Of a stretch of DNA of 64,000 bases, positions 19,596-30,622 are shown in pieces. The stretch spans positions 111,131-175,130 of the forward strand of contig NZ_JALPRJ010000008.1 of the NCBI RefSeq assembly GCF_030464885.1. Reading direction: 5' to 3'. The notes beneath the pieces are model-generated. The model had not been told where the DNA came from. It saw nothing but the letters and a program-made list of their open reading frames with translations, and did not search any database. Positions within the stretch are counted from its first letter, which is position 1. Every line of letters starts with the position of its first letter. The position numbers and the translations under genes were made by a program. The stretch is from Caballeronia sp. SEWSISQ10-4 2 (GTDB lineage: Bacteria; Pseudomonadota; Gammaproteobacteria; Burkholderiales; Burkholderiaceae).

Positions 19596-19910
19596 GCACA
19601 CGCTCCTAAGTTACGAATACGTCATCCCAAGCCCATTATAGCGAGTGACTCCCCGCCGCCGAATGCTTAGGGCGGATCGGGCGAAGTCCGTCAGGCTTTG
19701 CACAATCAGTAGACGCTTATTTTTACAGCACGATCGTTCTATTTTACACATAGAACCCCACGGATGACAATCAGGGTTGTGCTCCAAAAACCCGCACATT
19801 TGCGACTTTTTGGCTAGCGGTTCTTGTGACCCTTTTGTTCCAGACAAGCAGCGGGCTTGTGATGTGCAACGGGACTATCATCTGCGGAATCCCGATTTGG
19901 CCGCCAGACC
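19596..19910. other. Divergent intergenic region etfB / hydrolase
   Basis: No gene is evident in these 315 bp. It must hold the promoters of etfBA and of the hydrolase gene. At about 19729-19742 the near-palindrome AGCACGATCGTTCT (perfect core ACGATCGT) is bracketed by TTTTACA repeats. It is a candidate regulator site for the etf operon. Confidence 0.4.
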
Positions 19911-20807
19911 ATGCAAAAACCCGCGCACAGCACGTATTCGACCAGCAGCATCGCCACACGCGATGGCATCGACCTTCATCTTCACCGCTGGCAAGCCGCT
20001 GCAACGTTCCCCAAGCCGCTGGCGAGAATTGCGCTTGTGCACGGGTTGGCAGAACACGCGCGCCGATACGACGCCTTCGCGCTGCGCCTGAACGCGGCTG
20101 GCATCGAATTGATTGCGGCGGATCTGCGCGGCCACGGCAAATCGCCGGGCGAGAGCGTATGGATTGAATCCTTCGACGACTATCTGCTCGACACCGACGC
20201 CCTCCTCAACGCGGCGGAAACGACCGAGCCGCTCAAGACTCCGTTGTTCCTGATGGGACATAGCATGGGTGGCGCGATAGCAGCGCTTTACGCAATCGAG
20301 CGCCTGCCGGAGAACGGTCGGAAACTTGCCGGGCTGATCCTGTCGAGCGCGGCGCTAAAACCGCCGGCGAACGCGCCGCGCTGGAAGCTCAAACTAGGTG
20401 GTTTAATCAGCCGCCTGATGCCGCACTTCGCTGCGATGACCATCGATCCAGCCACGTTGTCGCGCGCGCACGGCGTGGTCGAGGCGAACCGGCGCGATCC
20501 GCTCGTTCATCATCGGCCGATACCTGCTCGAACGGCGGCGCAGATCGTGGCCGCCATGCGGCGCATCGCTGCTGGACGTGCCTCGATCAACCTGCCGTTG
20601 TTCGTGTTTCACGGCACGCAGGACGCGCTCACCAACCCGGACGGCAGCCGCGAATTCGAAGCCAATACCGGTTCGACGGATAGCACGCTGATGATCCTGG
20701 AAGGCAGCTATCACGAGACGCTCAACGACCTCGACCGGGATCGCGTGATCAAGGCGCTGATCGACTGGACGCTCGTGCGCGCAGAGCTTCAGCGAACGCG
20801 CATGTAG
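19911..20807 (+). CDS. Alpha/beta hydrolase, monoacylglycerol lipase/lysophospholipase-like
   Basis: A 298-residue serine hydrolase with ALVHGLAEHARRYDAFALRL (oxyanion region), ADLRGHGKSPGES, the nucleophile elbow GHSMGG (Ser at about 117), and the late catalytic Asp and His in FHGTQDALTNPDGS and EGSYHETLNDLDRD. The pattern is that of the Hydrolase_4/PldB-like family acting on monoacylglycerols or lysophospholipids. No signal peptide is visible. It stands alone between the etf genes and the deacetylase gene. Confidence 0.85.
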   Translation: MQKPAHSTYSTSSIATRDGIDLHLHRWQAAATFPKPLARIALVHGLAEHARRYDAFALRLNAAGIELIAADLRGHGKSPGESVWIESFDDYLLDTDALLNAAETTEPLKTPLFLMGHSMGGAIAALYAIERLPENGRKLAGLILSSAALKPPANAPRWKLKLGGLISRLMPHFAAMTIDPATLSRAHGVVEANRRDPLVHHRPIPARTAAQIVAAMRRIAAGRASINLPLFVFHGTQDALTNPDGSREFEANTGSTDSTLMILEGSYHETLNDLDRDRVIKALIDWTLVRAELQRTRM

Positions 20808-20837
20808 GTTTGCGGTCTTCCCTAAAAGCGCAGACGC

Positions 20838-21761
20838 TCAGATCTCGGCCAGCGCGCGCACATGCGCGACCACGCTGCGCCCGAGCGCCGACAGGTTGTA
20901 CCCGCCCTCGAGACTACTGACAATACGGCCCTTCGCATGCCGCTTCGCCACCGCGCGGATCTGCTCGGTCAGCCACGTGTAGTCGTCCTCGACCAGACCC
21001 ATATTGCCGAGATCGTCCTCTCGATGCGCATCGAACCCTGCGGAGACGAAGATCATCTGCGGCTTGAATTCATCGAGTCTCGGCAGCCACATCAGGTCGA
21101 CGGCTTCGCGCACGGCCATGCCTTTCGTACGCGCTGGCATCGGCAGATTGACCATGTTCGGCGCGTGATTGTCGGCGCCGCTATACGGGTAGAACGGATG
21201 CTGGAAAAAGCTGCACATCAGCACGCGCGGATCGCCCGAGAACGCGGCTTCCGTGCCGTTGCCGTGATGCACATCGAAATCGATGATGGCCACGCGCTCC
21301 AGACCATGCACTTCGAGCGCGTGACGCGCCGCGATCGCAATGTTGTTGAAGAAGCAGAAGCCCATCGCACGCGCCGGTTCCGCGTGATGTCCCGGTGGCC
21401 GCACGCTGCAGAACGCGTTGTCGTAAGTGCCGGCAATCACGGCATCGGTGGCGGCGACCGCGGCGCCCGCCGCGCGCAACGCGGCGTGATAAGAACCCGG
21501 CGACATCATCGTATCCGGGTCGATCTCCGCGCGGCCGACCGAGGGCGCCGTCTCTTTGACGAAATCGATATGCGCCCGCGTATGAACCCGCGCCAGGTCC
21601 TCTTCACTCGCGAGCGGGGCTTCTTCGCGCTCGATCAAGGTGTCGATACGGCTCGCAATCAACTGATCCTCGATCGCCTGAAGACGCGCGGGGCATTCGG
21701 GATGCCACGGCCCCATGTCGTGAAGAAGGCAATCTGGATGGGAATAAAAGCCGGTAGCCAT
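20838..21761 (-). CDS. Histone deacetylase-family amidohydrolase
   Basis: A 307-residue class II-like zinc deacetylase. Active-site residues are visible: His125-His126 in RPPGHHAEPARAMGFCFFNN, the zinc ligands in IIDFDVHHGNGTEAAF (Asp163, His165) and the later Asp in FVSAGFDAHREDDLG. Bacterial members act on acetylpolyamines or acylated small molecules and proteins; the substrate here is unknown. I chose the ATG at 21761 (MATGFYSHPDCLLHDMGPWH), where homology begins; it has only a weak ribosome binding site. Confidence 0.88.
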   Translation of the reverse strand: MATGFYSHPDCLLHDMGPWHPECPARLQAIEDQLIASRIDTLIEREEAPLASEEDLARVHTRAHIDFVKETAPSVGRAEIDPDTMMSPGSYHAALRAAGAAVAATDAVIAGTYDNAFCSVRPPGHHAEPARAMGFCFFNNIAIAARHALEVHGLERVAIIDFDVHHGNGTEAAFSGDPRVLMCSFFQHPFYPYSGADNHAPNMVNLPMPARTKGMAVREAVDLMWLPRLDEFKPQMIFVSAGFDAHREDDLGNMGLVEDDYTWLTEQIRAVAKRHAKGRIVSSLEGGYNLSALGRSVVAHVRALAEI

Positions 21762-22069
21762 GATGGTATGTGCAGCAGGGCGTGCCGTGCCGCGTGTCTC
21801 GAATCGTTTGGATGTTTTTGTCGTACGCGATGCCAACGCTTTCGGCCACCTGCTTCGATAGCAGCCGAACACCGCACCGCGCGGGTCCTTGTTAAGTTAC
21901 CACACTGAAAATGACATCGTCCCGCGCCACCGTTTTTGCGGCCTCCGCGCTCGCCGGCAGGGCTTTCGGGATAGCGCCGAAAACGCGTCGGTTATACTGA
22001 TCCGACTCTCGTATGCCCTGCGCGTTTTTCCAGCGCGCCTCGCGTTACACCGCCACATTTACGCACACT

Positions 22070-23242
22070 ATGACCTTTAAGTTTGCATCGACCGTCTTGC
22101 CTCTTTCGGCGCGAACTGCGCGCTTCGCCTCAGTTGCTTGCCTCGTTGGCGCACTCGGCACACTGGGTATCGGTCAGGCAGTTGCGCAATCGCAGCCGCA
22201 ATCTCCGACACCGCAAGGGCAGATGTTCGAAGAGGAAATCGTGCCGCAGCGTTACGCGAACAATCCCAATGTGGATGCGTTCATCAACGATCTCGTCGCG
22301 CGTTACGACTTCGATTCCGCCGCCTTGCACGACCTGTTCAATCGCGTGAGTTATTCGGCGACGGCCGTGAAACTGGTGCTGCCTTCGCCCACGCCTGCCA
22401 GCAAGAACTGGCGCGCGTACCAGGCACGCTTTGTGGAGCCGATACGCATTGCGGCCGGTGTGAAATTCTGGCGCGCGAATCAGGCCGCGCTGCAGCGTGC
22501 GTCGGATCAATATGGCGTGCCGCCCGAAGCGATTGTCGGGATTATCGGCGTGGAAACCATCTATGGCCGCTACATGGGCAATTTCCGCGCGCTCGATGCT
22601 TTGACCACGCTGACCTTCGATTACCCCGACACGCCGAATCGCGCCGAGCGCCAGGCGACGTTCCGCAAGAATCTCGAGGATTTGCTGGTCTGGACGCACG
22701 GCCAGCAAATCGATCCGACCACCGTGCTCGGTTCGTACACGGGCGCGATCGGCATTCCGCAATTCCTGCCTAGCAGCATCGTTCAGTACGCGGTGGATTT
22801 CGATGGCAACGGCCATATCGATTTGCGGAGCAGTCCCGCCGATGCCATCGGCAGCGTCGCGAATTATCTGAAGCAGCACGGCTGGGAATCGGGACGGCCG
22901 GTGGTCTGGAGGATCGCCGGCGACACCGGCAGTCAAGGCGTTGCGCAAGCCGCCGCCGATGGTCAGCCCGAACCGCACTGGTCGCTCGCGCAACTCACGA
23001 AAGCCGGGATGCTGATGAGCGAGCCGGGGCTCAACACAATGGCGGAAGCGGGTACGCCGGTGACGGTGGTCGACTTGCCCACGCCGGGCCGTGCGACCGA
23101 ATACACGCTCGGCCTGAAGAACTTCTATGTGCTCACACGCTACAACCGCAGCTTCTTTTATGCGCTCGCGGTGTATCAGCTTGGTGAAGCGGTGAAGGCG
23201 CAGATGTCGGCGGGTGATGCGGGTGTTTCAGCGTCGCAATGA
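22070..23242 (+). CDS. mltB: Membrane-bound lytic murein transglycosylase B
   Basis: A 390-residue protein with an N-terminal signal sequence (hydrophobic to about residue 40, ending GIGQAVAQS; no lipobox Cys, so probably soluble in the periplasm). The SLT_2 domain carries the catalytic Glu162 in GIIGVETIYGRYMGNFRALD, followed by GAIGIPQFLPSSI and the DGNGHIDLRSSPADAIGSVA region. It cleaves peptidoglycan glycan strands to 1,6-anhydroMurNAc. The start at 22070 (MTFKFAST) fits the signal peptide better than the ATG at 22013. Confidence 0.92.
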   Translation: MTFKFASTVLPLSARTARFASVACLVGALGTLGIGQAVAQSQPQSPTPQGQMFEEEIVPQRYANNPNVDAFINDLVARYDFDSAALHDLFNRVSYSATAVKLVLPSPTPASKNWRAYQARFVEPIRIAAGVKFWRANQAALQRASDQYGVPPEAIVGIIGVETIYGRYMGNFRALDALTTLTFDYPDTPNRAERQATFRKNLEDLLVWTHGQQIDPTTVLGSYTGAIGIPQFLPSSIVQYAVDFDGNGHIDLRSSPADAIGSVANYLKQHGWESGRPVVWRIAGDTGSQGVAQAAADGQPEPHWSLAQLTKAGMLMSEPGLNTMAEAGTPVTVVDLPTPGRATEYTLGLKNFYVLTRYNRSFFYALAVYQLGEAVKAQMSAGDAGVSASQ

Positions 23243-23289
23243 CATAGCGGTGAGGCGTCGTAGCTGACGCAGGATACAAAAAGGCAGAA

Positions 23290-23323
23290 CACAAAAAGCC
23301 CGGTAGTTGCCGGGCTTTTTGTG
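23290..23323. terminator. Bidirectional terminator between mltB and cysM
   Basis: CACAAAAAGCCCGG/CCGGGCTTTTTGTG is a perfect 14-bp stem with a 6-nt loop; A- and T-runs on both sides let it serve the convergent mltB and cysM. Confidence 0.92.
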
Positions 23324-23361
23324 CGCTTTAGTTTTGGCCTTCGCGTATGACCAAGCCGATG

Positions 23362-24264
23362 TCAGGCCGGGAACACGCCCGTCGACAAGTAGCGGTCACC
23401 GCGATCGCAGACTACGAACACGATGGTCGCATTCTCGACCTGGCGCGCCACGCGCAGCGCCACTTCACACGCGCCGCCGGAAGAAATCCCGCTAAAGATA
23501 CCTTCCACCGATGCCAGCCGCCGCGCCATTGCTTCGGATGCGGCCTGGCTGACGCTTTCCGTGCGATCCACGCGGCTGCGATCGAAGATTTTCGGCAGAT
23601 ACGCTTCGGGCCATTTACGAATGCCCGGGATACGTGAGCCCTCTTCCGGCTGCGCCCCGATGATCTCGATGTTCTCGTTCTGTTCCTTCAGATATTGCGA
23701 CACGCCCATGATCGTGCCGGTCGTGCCCATGGCGGACACGAAGTGCGTGATGCGGCCTTCGGTGTCGCGCCAGAGTTCCGGGCCGGTCGTCTCGTAGTGG
23801 GCGAGTGGATTATCCGGATTCGCGAATTGATCAAGGATGATGCCCTTGCCGTCGCGCTGCATTTGTTCTGCCAGATCGCGCGCGTATTCCATGCCGCCGG
23901 TTACCGGCGTGAGCACGATTTGCGCGCCATAGGCAGCCATGCTTTGGCGACGTTCGATCGACAGGTCTTCCGGCATCAGCAGCACCATTTTGTAGCCGCG
24001 AATAGCTGCGGCCATGGCGAGCGCGATGCCAGTGTTGCCGCTGGTCGATTCGATCAGCGTGTCGCCGGGCTTGATGCGGCCGCGCTCTTCCGCTTTCTTG
24101 ATCATCGAGAGCGCCGGGCGGTCCTTCACCGACCCCGCCGGGTTGTTGCCCTCGAGCTTGCCGAGAATCACGTTGTTGCGGCTGCGAATTTCGTCGTCCG
24201 GAATGCGGACCAGTTGCACCAGCGGGGTATTGCCGATGGTGTCTTCGATAGTCTTGTAAGCCAT
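23362..24264 (-). CDS. cysM: Cysteine synthase B (O-acetylserine sulfhydrylase)
   Basis: A 300-residue PLP enzyme that makes L-cysteine from O-acetylserine and sulfide or thiosulfate. The PLP lysine is Lys47 in NNPAGSVKDRPAL, the substrate loop is STSGNTGIALAMAAAIRGYK, and the length and LVQLVRIPDDE N terminus are those of CysM rather than CysK. Its first codon follows the HHH-protein locus by about 170 bp. Confidence 0.94.
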   Translation of the reverse strand: MAYKTIEDTIGNTPLVQLVRIPDDEIRSRNNVILGKLEGNNPAGSVKDRPALSMIKKAEERGRIKPGDTLIESTSGNTGIALAMAAAIRGYKMVLLMPEDLSIERRQSMAAYGAQIVLTPVTGGMEYARDLAEQMQRDGKGIILDQFANPDNPLAHYETTGPELWRDTEGRITHFVSAMGTTGTIMGVSQYLKEQNENIEIIGAQPEEGSRIPGIRKWPEAYLPKIFDRSRVDRTESVSQAASEAMARRLASVEGIFSGISSGGACEVALRVARQVENATIVFVVCDRGDRYLSTGVFPA

Positions 24265-24434
24265 AGCGGGTCGTGGGTTGCTGCGGTCGATAAGCTATCG
24301 ATTGTAGCCTAGGGGGTTTCTGGGTGCCGGGCGGCCCTATTGGACGGAGGGGATGGTTTGCCGGCGCTTTGGGGGCTGCCGGCGAACGAAGGCGCATCCA
24401 TCGACCGGCGCGCCGAGCGATGCGCCAGCCCGCG

Positions 24435-24764
24435 CTACTTCTTCACAGTAACCGCAGCGCCAGCCGGTTTGGTCCCGGCGGCCGCTGCCGCCACCTGCGC
24501 CCCACCCGGTCCAATGGTCAGCCCCTCGGCCTGCAGACGCTCAACGGTCTTGCCGCCCATGCCCTTGACGCGTTTGCTCAACTCGGCCGCGTCTTAAAAT
24601 GGACCGTGTGCTTCGCGTTCATCGAGAATGGCTTTCGCCTTGGCCGGCCCAATGCCCTTGATGCCGCGTAGAGCGTCGGAATTGGCGTTGTTGATATCAA
24701 CGGCAGCGAACGCCGAACCAATGGATACAGCCAGCATGAAGGCTGCGAGAAGTTTCTTGATCAT
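24435..24764 (-). pseudogene. ComEA-like helix-hairpin-helix protein split by an in-frame stop codon
   Basis: From the ATG at 24764 (AGGGGAG upstream) a signal peptide (MIKKLLAAFMLAVSIGSAFA) leads into the HhH motif DALRGIKGIGPAKAKAILDE and REAHGPF, then TAA at 24596-24594. The same frame continues without a shift as DAAELSKRVKGMGGKTVERL and QAEGLTIGP, ending at 24435. Family members have Lys where the stop stands, so one base change (AAA to TAA) explains it. Such exported single-HhH proteins bind DNA and resemble the ComEA uptake receptor. As read, the product would be a 56-residue fragment lacking the second half of the domain; a sequencing error is the main alternative. Confidence 0.85.
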
Positions 24765-24838
24765 GTGAGTCTCCCCTGAAAACCGGTCGGCGACGATCGC
24801 TGACCGGGAGACCCAGTGTAGGAAAACGGCGAGTGCTT

Positions 24839-25831
24839 TTACAGCTGACCGAACAGCCAACGCACATAGCGATCAACGCCCTCCTGAACCGTCAGGAACG
24901 GTGCATCGTATCCCGCCTCGCGCAACTTCGACTGGTTCGCCTGCGTGAAGCACTGGTACTTGCCGCGCAGCGCGTCAGGAAACGGAATGTATTCGATCAA
25001 CCCACGCTGCACGAGCTCCGCCAGCGACAACGGCGCTTCACCATCAATTGCCCGCAACGAATTCACCACCGTCGATGCAATGTCGTTGAACGGCTGCGCG
25101 CGCCCCGTGCCGAGGTTGAAAATGCCCGACTGCTCCGGATGATCGAAGAAGTGCAGATTGACTTTCGTCACGTCTTCCACGGAGACGAAATCGCGCGTCT
25201 GCTCACCCGCGCCATACCCGTTGTATTCGCCAAAGAGCTTGACCTTGCCCTCGGCGCGAAACTGGTTGAAGTTGTGGAACGCCACTGACGCCATGCGCCC
25301 TTTATGGCTTTCGCGCTGCCCGTACACATTGAAATAACGAAAGCCGGCAATCTGGCTGCGCGCAGTCGGCAAGATCTGGCGGATGACCTGATCGAAGAGA
25401 AATTTCGAGTAGCCGTACACATTCAGCGGCTTTTCCACTTCACGGCTTTCCACGAACTCACTCGATCCGCCATACACCGCCGCCGACGATGCATACAGGA
25501 ACTGCACGCCCTGCTCCAGGCACGTATCAAGCACGTCGCGGCTGTAGCGGAAGTTGTTGTCCATCATGTAGCGGCCGTCGGTTTCCATCGTGTCCGAACA
25601 TGCGCCTTCGTGGAAAATCGCTTTGACCTTGCCGAAGTCGCCACGTTTGAAGCGCGCGACAAACTCGGTTTTATCGAGGTAATCGTCGATCTCGCAATCG
25701 ACCAGGTTCTTGAACTTGTCGGCGCGCGTCAGATTGTCCACCGCGATCACACGGTGTTCGCCACGCTCGTTGAGCGCCTTGACGATGTTGCTGCCGATAA
25801 ATCCGGCCGCGCCGGTAACGATGATTGTCAT
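24839..25831 (-). CDS. hldD: ADP-L-glycero-D-manno-heptose 6-epimerase
   Basis: A 330-residue SDR-fold epimerase starting [20 protein letters not shown] (NADP site) with Ser116 and the YxxxK pair Tyr139/Lys143 ([12 protein letters not shown]). It converts ADP-D-glycero-beta-D-manno-heptose to the L-glycero form for the lipopolysaccharide inner core. The ATG at 25831 is 7 bp after the hldA stop, so the two are one transcription unit; an ATG at 25930 would overlap hldA. Confidence 0.95.
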   Translation of the reverse strand: MTIIVTGAAGFIGSNIVKALNERGEHRVIAVDNLTRADKFKNLVDCEIDDYLDKTEFVARFKRGDFGKVKAIFHEGACSDTMETDGRYMMDNNFRYSRDVLDTCLEQGVQFLYASSAAVYGGSSEFVESREVEKPLNVYGYSKFLFDQVIRQILPTARSQIAGFRYFNVYGQRESHKGRMASVAFHNFNQFRAEGKVKLFGEYNGYGAGEQTRDFVSVEDVTKVNLHFFDHPEQSGIFNLGTGRAQPFNDIASTVVNSLRAIDGEAPLSLAELVQRGLIEYIPFPDALRGKYQCFTQANQSKLREAGYDAPFLTVQEGVDRYVRWLFGQL

Positions 25832-25838
25832 GATGATG

Positions 25839-26805
25839 TCAGGCGAAAAGTTCGTTGTAGTCGACGGTCGCCGTACCCAGTTTCCCGACGACGATTCCCG
25901 CTGCCCGGTTGGCGTAAGCGATGCAGTCAATCAGCGGCACACCCGCGCCCAGCATGGTTGCAACGGTCGCAATGACCGTGTCGCCGGCACCCGAAACATC
26001 ATACACTTCGCGTGCGTCGGCCTGCGTGTGAACCACTTTATCGGCGGTGAAGAGCGTCATGCCCTCTTCCGAGCGCGTGAGCAGCAACGCGCTGATATCG
26101 AGCGATTCACGCAACGCCGTGACACGTGCGAGCAAGTCTTCTTCCGAGTTCCAGCGTCCGACCACTTCGCGCAATTCCGCGCGATTCGGCGTGATCAGCG
26201 TAGCGCCCCGGTAGCGGTCCCAGTCGTCGCCTTTCGGGTCGACCAGCACCGGTTTGCCGGCGCGCTTCGCATTGGCGATCATTTGCGTCACATGCGTCAG
26301 GCCGCCCTTCGCGTAGTCCGACATCAGGATCACATCGTGTTGCGGCAAGAGCGTTTCGAATCGGGCGAGACACGCGCTCAGGACTTCGTGCGTCGGCGAA
26401 TTTTCGAAATCGACGCGCAGCAGTTGTTGCTGCCGCGACAGCACGCGCAACTTGATGGTCGTGAGCAATTCGGGATCGCGTTCGAGGAACGCAGTGACCC
26501 GGCTCTCGCCCAGCAATTCCACAATGCGTTCACCCGGCTCATCATGTCCGACTACGCACAGCAAGCCCGCCTGCGCACCCAGTGCAGCCGCGTTGCGCGC
26601 CACGTTCGCCGCACCGCCAAGCCGGTCTTCCTTGCGCTGCACGTGCACGACCGGCACCGGCGCTTCCGGAGAAATACGGTTCACATCGCCGAACCAGTAG
26701 CGGTCGAGCATCACGTCGCCGACCACCAGCACACGCGCCGCCGCAATGCGCGCACGCGAGACCGGTGGAACGGGAGCGCTCGACCCGACGGCGGGCACCA
26801 TTGCG

Positions 26806-26828
<23 letters not shown>
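25839..26828 (-). CDS. hldA: D-glycero-beta-D-manno-heptose-7-phosphate kinase
   Basis: A 329-residue PfkB-fold kinase with [20 protein letters not shown] and the C-terminal anion-hole motif [20 protein letters not shown]. It corresponds to only the kinase half of E. coli HldE, the usual state in Burkholderia, where the adenylyltransferase (hldC) is a separate gene not seen in this window. It phosphorylates heptose 7-phosphate at C1 for lipopolysaccharide core synthesis. Its start overlaps the end of ugd by 23 bp. Confidence 0.92.
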
Positions 26829-28197
<1,369 letters not shown>

Positions 28198-28325
28198 AAG
28201 CGTTCCGGAGAAACCGGTGATTATCGAAGGATCAGGCCAAAACGGCCGCGAAGTCCGATCGTTTCAAACATTGCACGTCCCGTGCGAGCCGGGCCGCGCT
28301 TGAGTCCGTGGTCACGAATCCGCGT

Positions 28326-29501
28326 TCAGGCGGATGCGGGGATCGGCTCGACGCGGCGCGGCGCATAGGTTTCCCAGCCGCTGCAGCCAGGACACTGCCA
28401 GTAAAAAAGACGCGCGCGGAAACCGCAATTCTGGCACGTGTAGCGCGGCAGGTTCTTGGTCCGCTGCTTGACGAGCGTGCGCATCAGTTCGAGTTCGCTG
28501 CGACGCGGTTCCTCGGCCGTGGCAACCTGCGCTTCCAGCAGCCGCGTCATGCCGGCAACATTGGGCGACGTCTGCATCTGATGGCGAGCGAGCGTGTGTG
28601 CCGCGTCCAGTCCGCGCAGTTCCGCGACGTGCTTGAACGCCACATCGAGCAGATCGTTCGACGGATAGCGATTCACGTAGTCAACGAGCAGATCAACACC
28701 CTCATCCGTTCGGCCGAGTTGCGTATACGCCTGCACGAGCTTTTCCGCGACGAGCGGCAGATACGCAGCATTTTGCGCTTCCACGCGACGCCAGCACGCG
28801 ATGGCGGACTCCAGATCACCACCGGCGGCATCGACGTCGCCAACCAGGATTGTCGCCCGCACGTTGTCGGGATTGGCCGCGAGCGCGAGCTTGAGTTCCT
28901 CCCGTGCTTCCGCTGGATTCTTGCGCTGCAGCGCTTCCTGCGCGAGTTCGCAATGGAATTGTGCGACTTCCTTCTCGAGCGACGCTGCGCCCATCTCTTC
29001 GATCCGCCCGGCGGTTGCAATCGACTTTTTCCAGTCCTTCTCGATCTCGTAGATCGTCAGCAACGCACGCTGCGCGCCGAGCGCATATTCGCCGGCTTCG
29101 AGCGAACGGAACGTCTCCTCGGCGCGGTCCAGCAAACCCGCTTTCAGAAAGTCCTGGCCGAGTTCGAACAGCGCGTGATCGCGTTCGGCAACCGGTAGAT
29201 CAGAGCGGCTCAGCAGATTCTGATGCACGCGAATCGCCCGGTCCGTCTCGCCGCGCCGGCGAAACAGGTTACCCAGCGCGAAGTGCAATTCGATGGTTTC
29301 AGGGTCGAGCTTCGCCACTTCGATAAAAGCGTCGATCGCCTTGTCGTGTTGCTCGTTGAGCAGGAAATTGAGGCCGCGAAAATACGAGCGCGGCAGATTC
29401 GCGTTTTCGGACAGCAGCGTTTTCAGGTCATAGCGGGATGCCATCCAACCCAGAGCGAATGCGATCGGAATGACAAGCAGCCACCAGAAGTCTAGATCCA
29501 T
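28326..29501 (-). CDS. lapB: Lipopolysaccharide assembly protein LapB (YciM)
   Basis: A 391-residue protein: N-terminal membrane anchor (MDLDFWWLLVIPIAFALGWM), about nine TPR repeats, and a C-terminal rubredoxin-like zinc site with two CxxC pairs (YTCQNCGFRARLFYWQCPGC). LapB recruits LpxC to FtsH and so balances lipopolysaccharide and phospholipid synthesis. It lies downstream of lapA as in E. coli and just upstream of ugd-hldA-hldD, giving a cell-envelope cluster. Confidence 0.94.
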   Translation of the reverse strand: MDLDFWWLLVIPIAFALGWMASRYDLKTLLSENANLPRSYFRGLNFLLNEQHDKAIDAFIEVAKLDPETIELHFALGNLFRRRGETDRAIRVHQNLLSRSDLPVAERDHALFELGQDFLKAGLLDRAEETFRSLEAGEYALGAQRALLTIYEIEKDWKKSIATAGRIEEMGAASLEKEVAQFHCELAQEALQRKNPAEAREELKLALAANPDNVRATILVGDVDAAGGDLESAIACWRRVEAQNAAYLPLVAEKLVQAYTQLGRTDEGVDLLVDYVNRYPSNDLLDVAFKHVAELRGLDAAHTLARHQMQTSPNVAGMTRLLEAQVATAEEPRRSELELMRTLVKQRTKNLPRYTCQNCGFRARLFYWQCPGCSGWETYAPRRVEPIPASA

Positions 29502-29576
29502 GCGGATTCGTGAAAAGAGTTAAGGGCCAGCGCGGGGTGCCGGAAGCGGGCACCCGGCCGCACTGGCGCGAGCCGG

Positions 29577-29870
29577 TCAGATCAGCGGCGGCATAGGCGG
29601 TTCCATTGGCACGACGGGGACATCGTGCGCCACACGCAATTCACGTTTGAGCCGGGCATTTTCCATCCGCAGGCGAAACAGCGACGGCAGCGACGAGAGC
29701 AATCCAGCCAGCAAGCCGACGACAAAAAACGCCAGCCCGATGAGAATCAGCGGCGCTTGCCAGAAGTAGCCGGCGAGGAAATTGAGGGTCGCACTTTGCG
29801 TGTTGGCCAATGCCAGCACGAGCAGGAGTACGAAAACCAGTACACGGATCAGCCAGACAAAAAATTTCAT
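29577..29870 (-). CDS. lapA: LapA family inner membrane protein (DUF1049)
   Basis: A 97-residue protein beginning MKFFVWLIRVLVFVLLLVLA, with a second hydrophobic segment at about residues 40-62 and a basic helical tail (LFRLRMENARLKRELRVAHD). LapA partners LapB. I use the ATG at 29870, where the first transmembrane segment begins; an open frame extends much further upstream but has no family features. Confidence 0.88.
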   Translation of the reverse strand: MKFFVWLIRVLVFVLLLVLALANTQSATLNFLAGYFWQAPLILIGLAFFVVGLLAGLLSSLPSLFRLRMENARLKRELRVAHDVPVVPMEPPMPPLI

Positions 29871-30262
29871 AAGGGTCTCTTTGACGGCAATAGCGGAACG
29901 ACGCAGAGGGTAACGCGGGCACCGGATACAGCACCGATACACACCGGGATCCACGAGTGACGCAAAGCGCGGGCCACGCTGCCCTTGGTTGTTGGCGTCC
30001 GGTATTGTAATTGAAGCGTATGGGGCAATGCGCAACGGCTTGGGACGATAGGCCGATCGGCAGGACGTTTGCGGGAGTTTACCGGTGCGCGGCGGCGGGC
30101 AAAATAACGATAACGAACGAGCGTGCGCAACGGCAGCGGGAGCAATGTACGCACGGCCGCGAGGTATAAAAAAAAGCACCCTCACGGGTGCTTTTTTCGG
30201 TCATTTGCCGCTGGCTGTTTCGATCCGCGTGCTGACTTCGACCGAAGCAACGCAGACGCCGC
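29871..30262. other. Intergenic region ihfB / lapA
   Basis: No gene is supported in these 392 bp. They contain the ihfB terminator near 30168-30197 and should hold the lapA-lapB promoter on the minus strand; I could not pick a convincing -35/-10 pair. Confidence 0.5.
30168..30197. terminator. Intrinsic terminator downstream of ihfB
   Basis: GCACCC-TCAC-GGGTGC (30176-30191) lies between an A8 run and a T6 run, so it works on the minus strand after ihfB. Its stem equals that of the rplS terminator. Confidence 0.88.
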
Positions 30263-30601
30263 TTAAACGTCGTCGTCTTCGTCACTGTCCGATTCGTTCG
30301 ACTGCTTCAGCGGCTCTCCCGCCCGCCCATCTACCCGTTCACGCAACTCCTTGCCCGGTTTGAAATGCGGTACGAATTTCTCCGGTACCAGCACCTTCTC
30401 CCCAGACTTGGGATTGCGTCCAACGCGCGATGGACGACGATTGAGGCCGAAACTGCCGAAGCCGCGGATTTCGATGCGATGACCGTTGGCCAAAGCGTCC
30501 GACATCGCATCGAGCATCGTCTTCACCGCGAAATCCGCATCTTTAAGAACAAGTTGCGGAAATCGCAGCGCCAGTTGGGCGACCAATTCCGATTTGGTCA
30601 T
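30263..30601 (-). CDS. ihfB: Integration host factor beta subunit
   Basis: A 112-residue DNA-bending protein starting [20 protein letters not shown], with the beta-arm segment [20 protein letters not shown] and [14 protein letters not shown] is an alpha/beta heterodimer that introduces sharp bends for recombination, replication and promoter architecture. The C-terminal acidic tail ([12 protein letters not shown]) is longer than in E. coli, as is usual for Burkholderia. It lies 21 bp after rpsA. Confidence 0.96.
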   Translation of the reverse strand: MTKSELVAQLALRFPQLVLKDADFAVKTMLDAMSDALANGHRIEIRGFGSFGLNRRPSRVGRNPKSGEKVLVPEKFVPHFKPGKELRERVDGRAGEPLKQSNESDSDEDDDV

Positions 30602-30622
30602 ACTGCAGCAATACCTTGCGGC

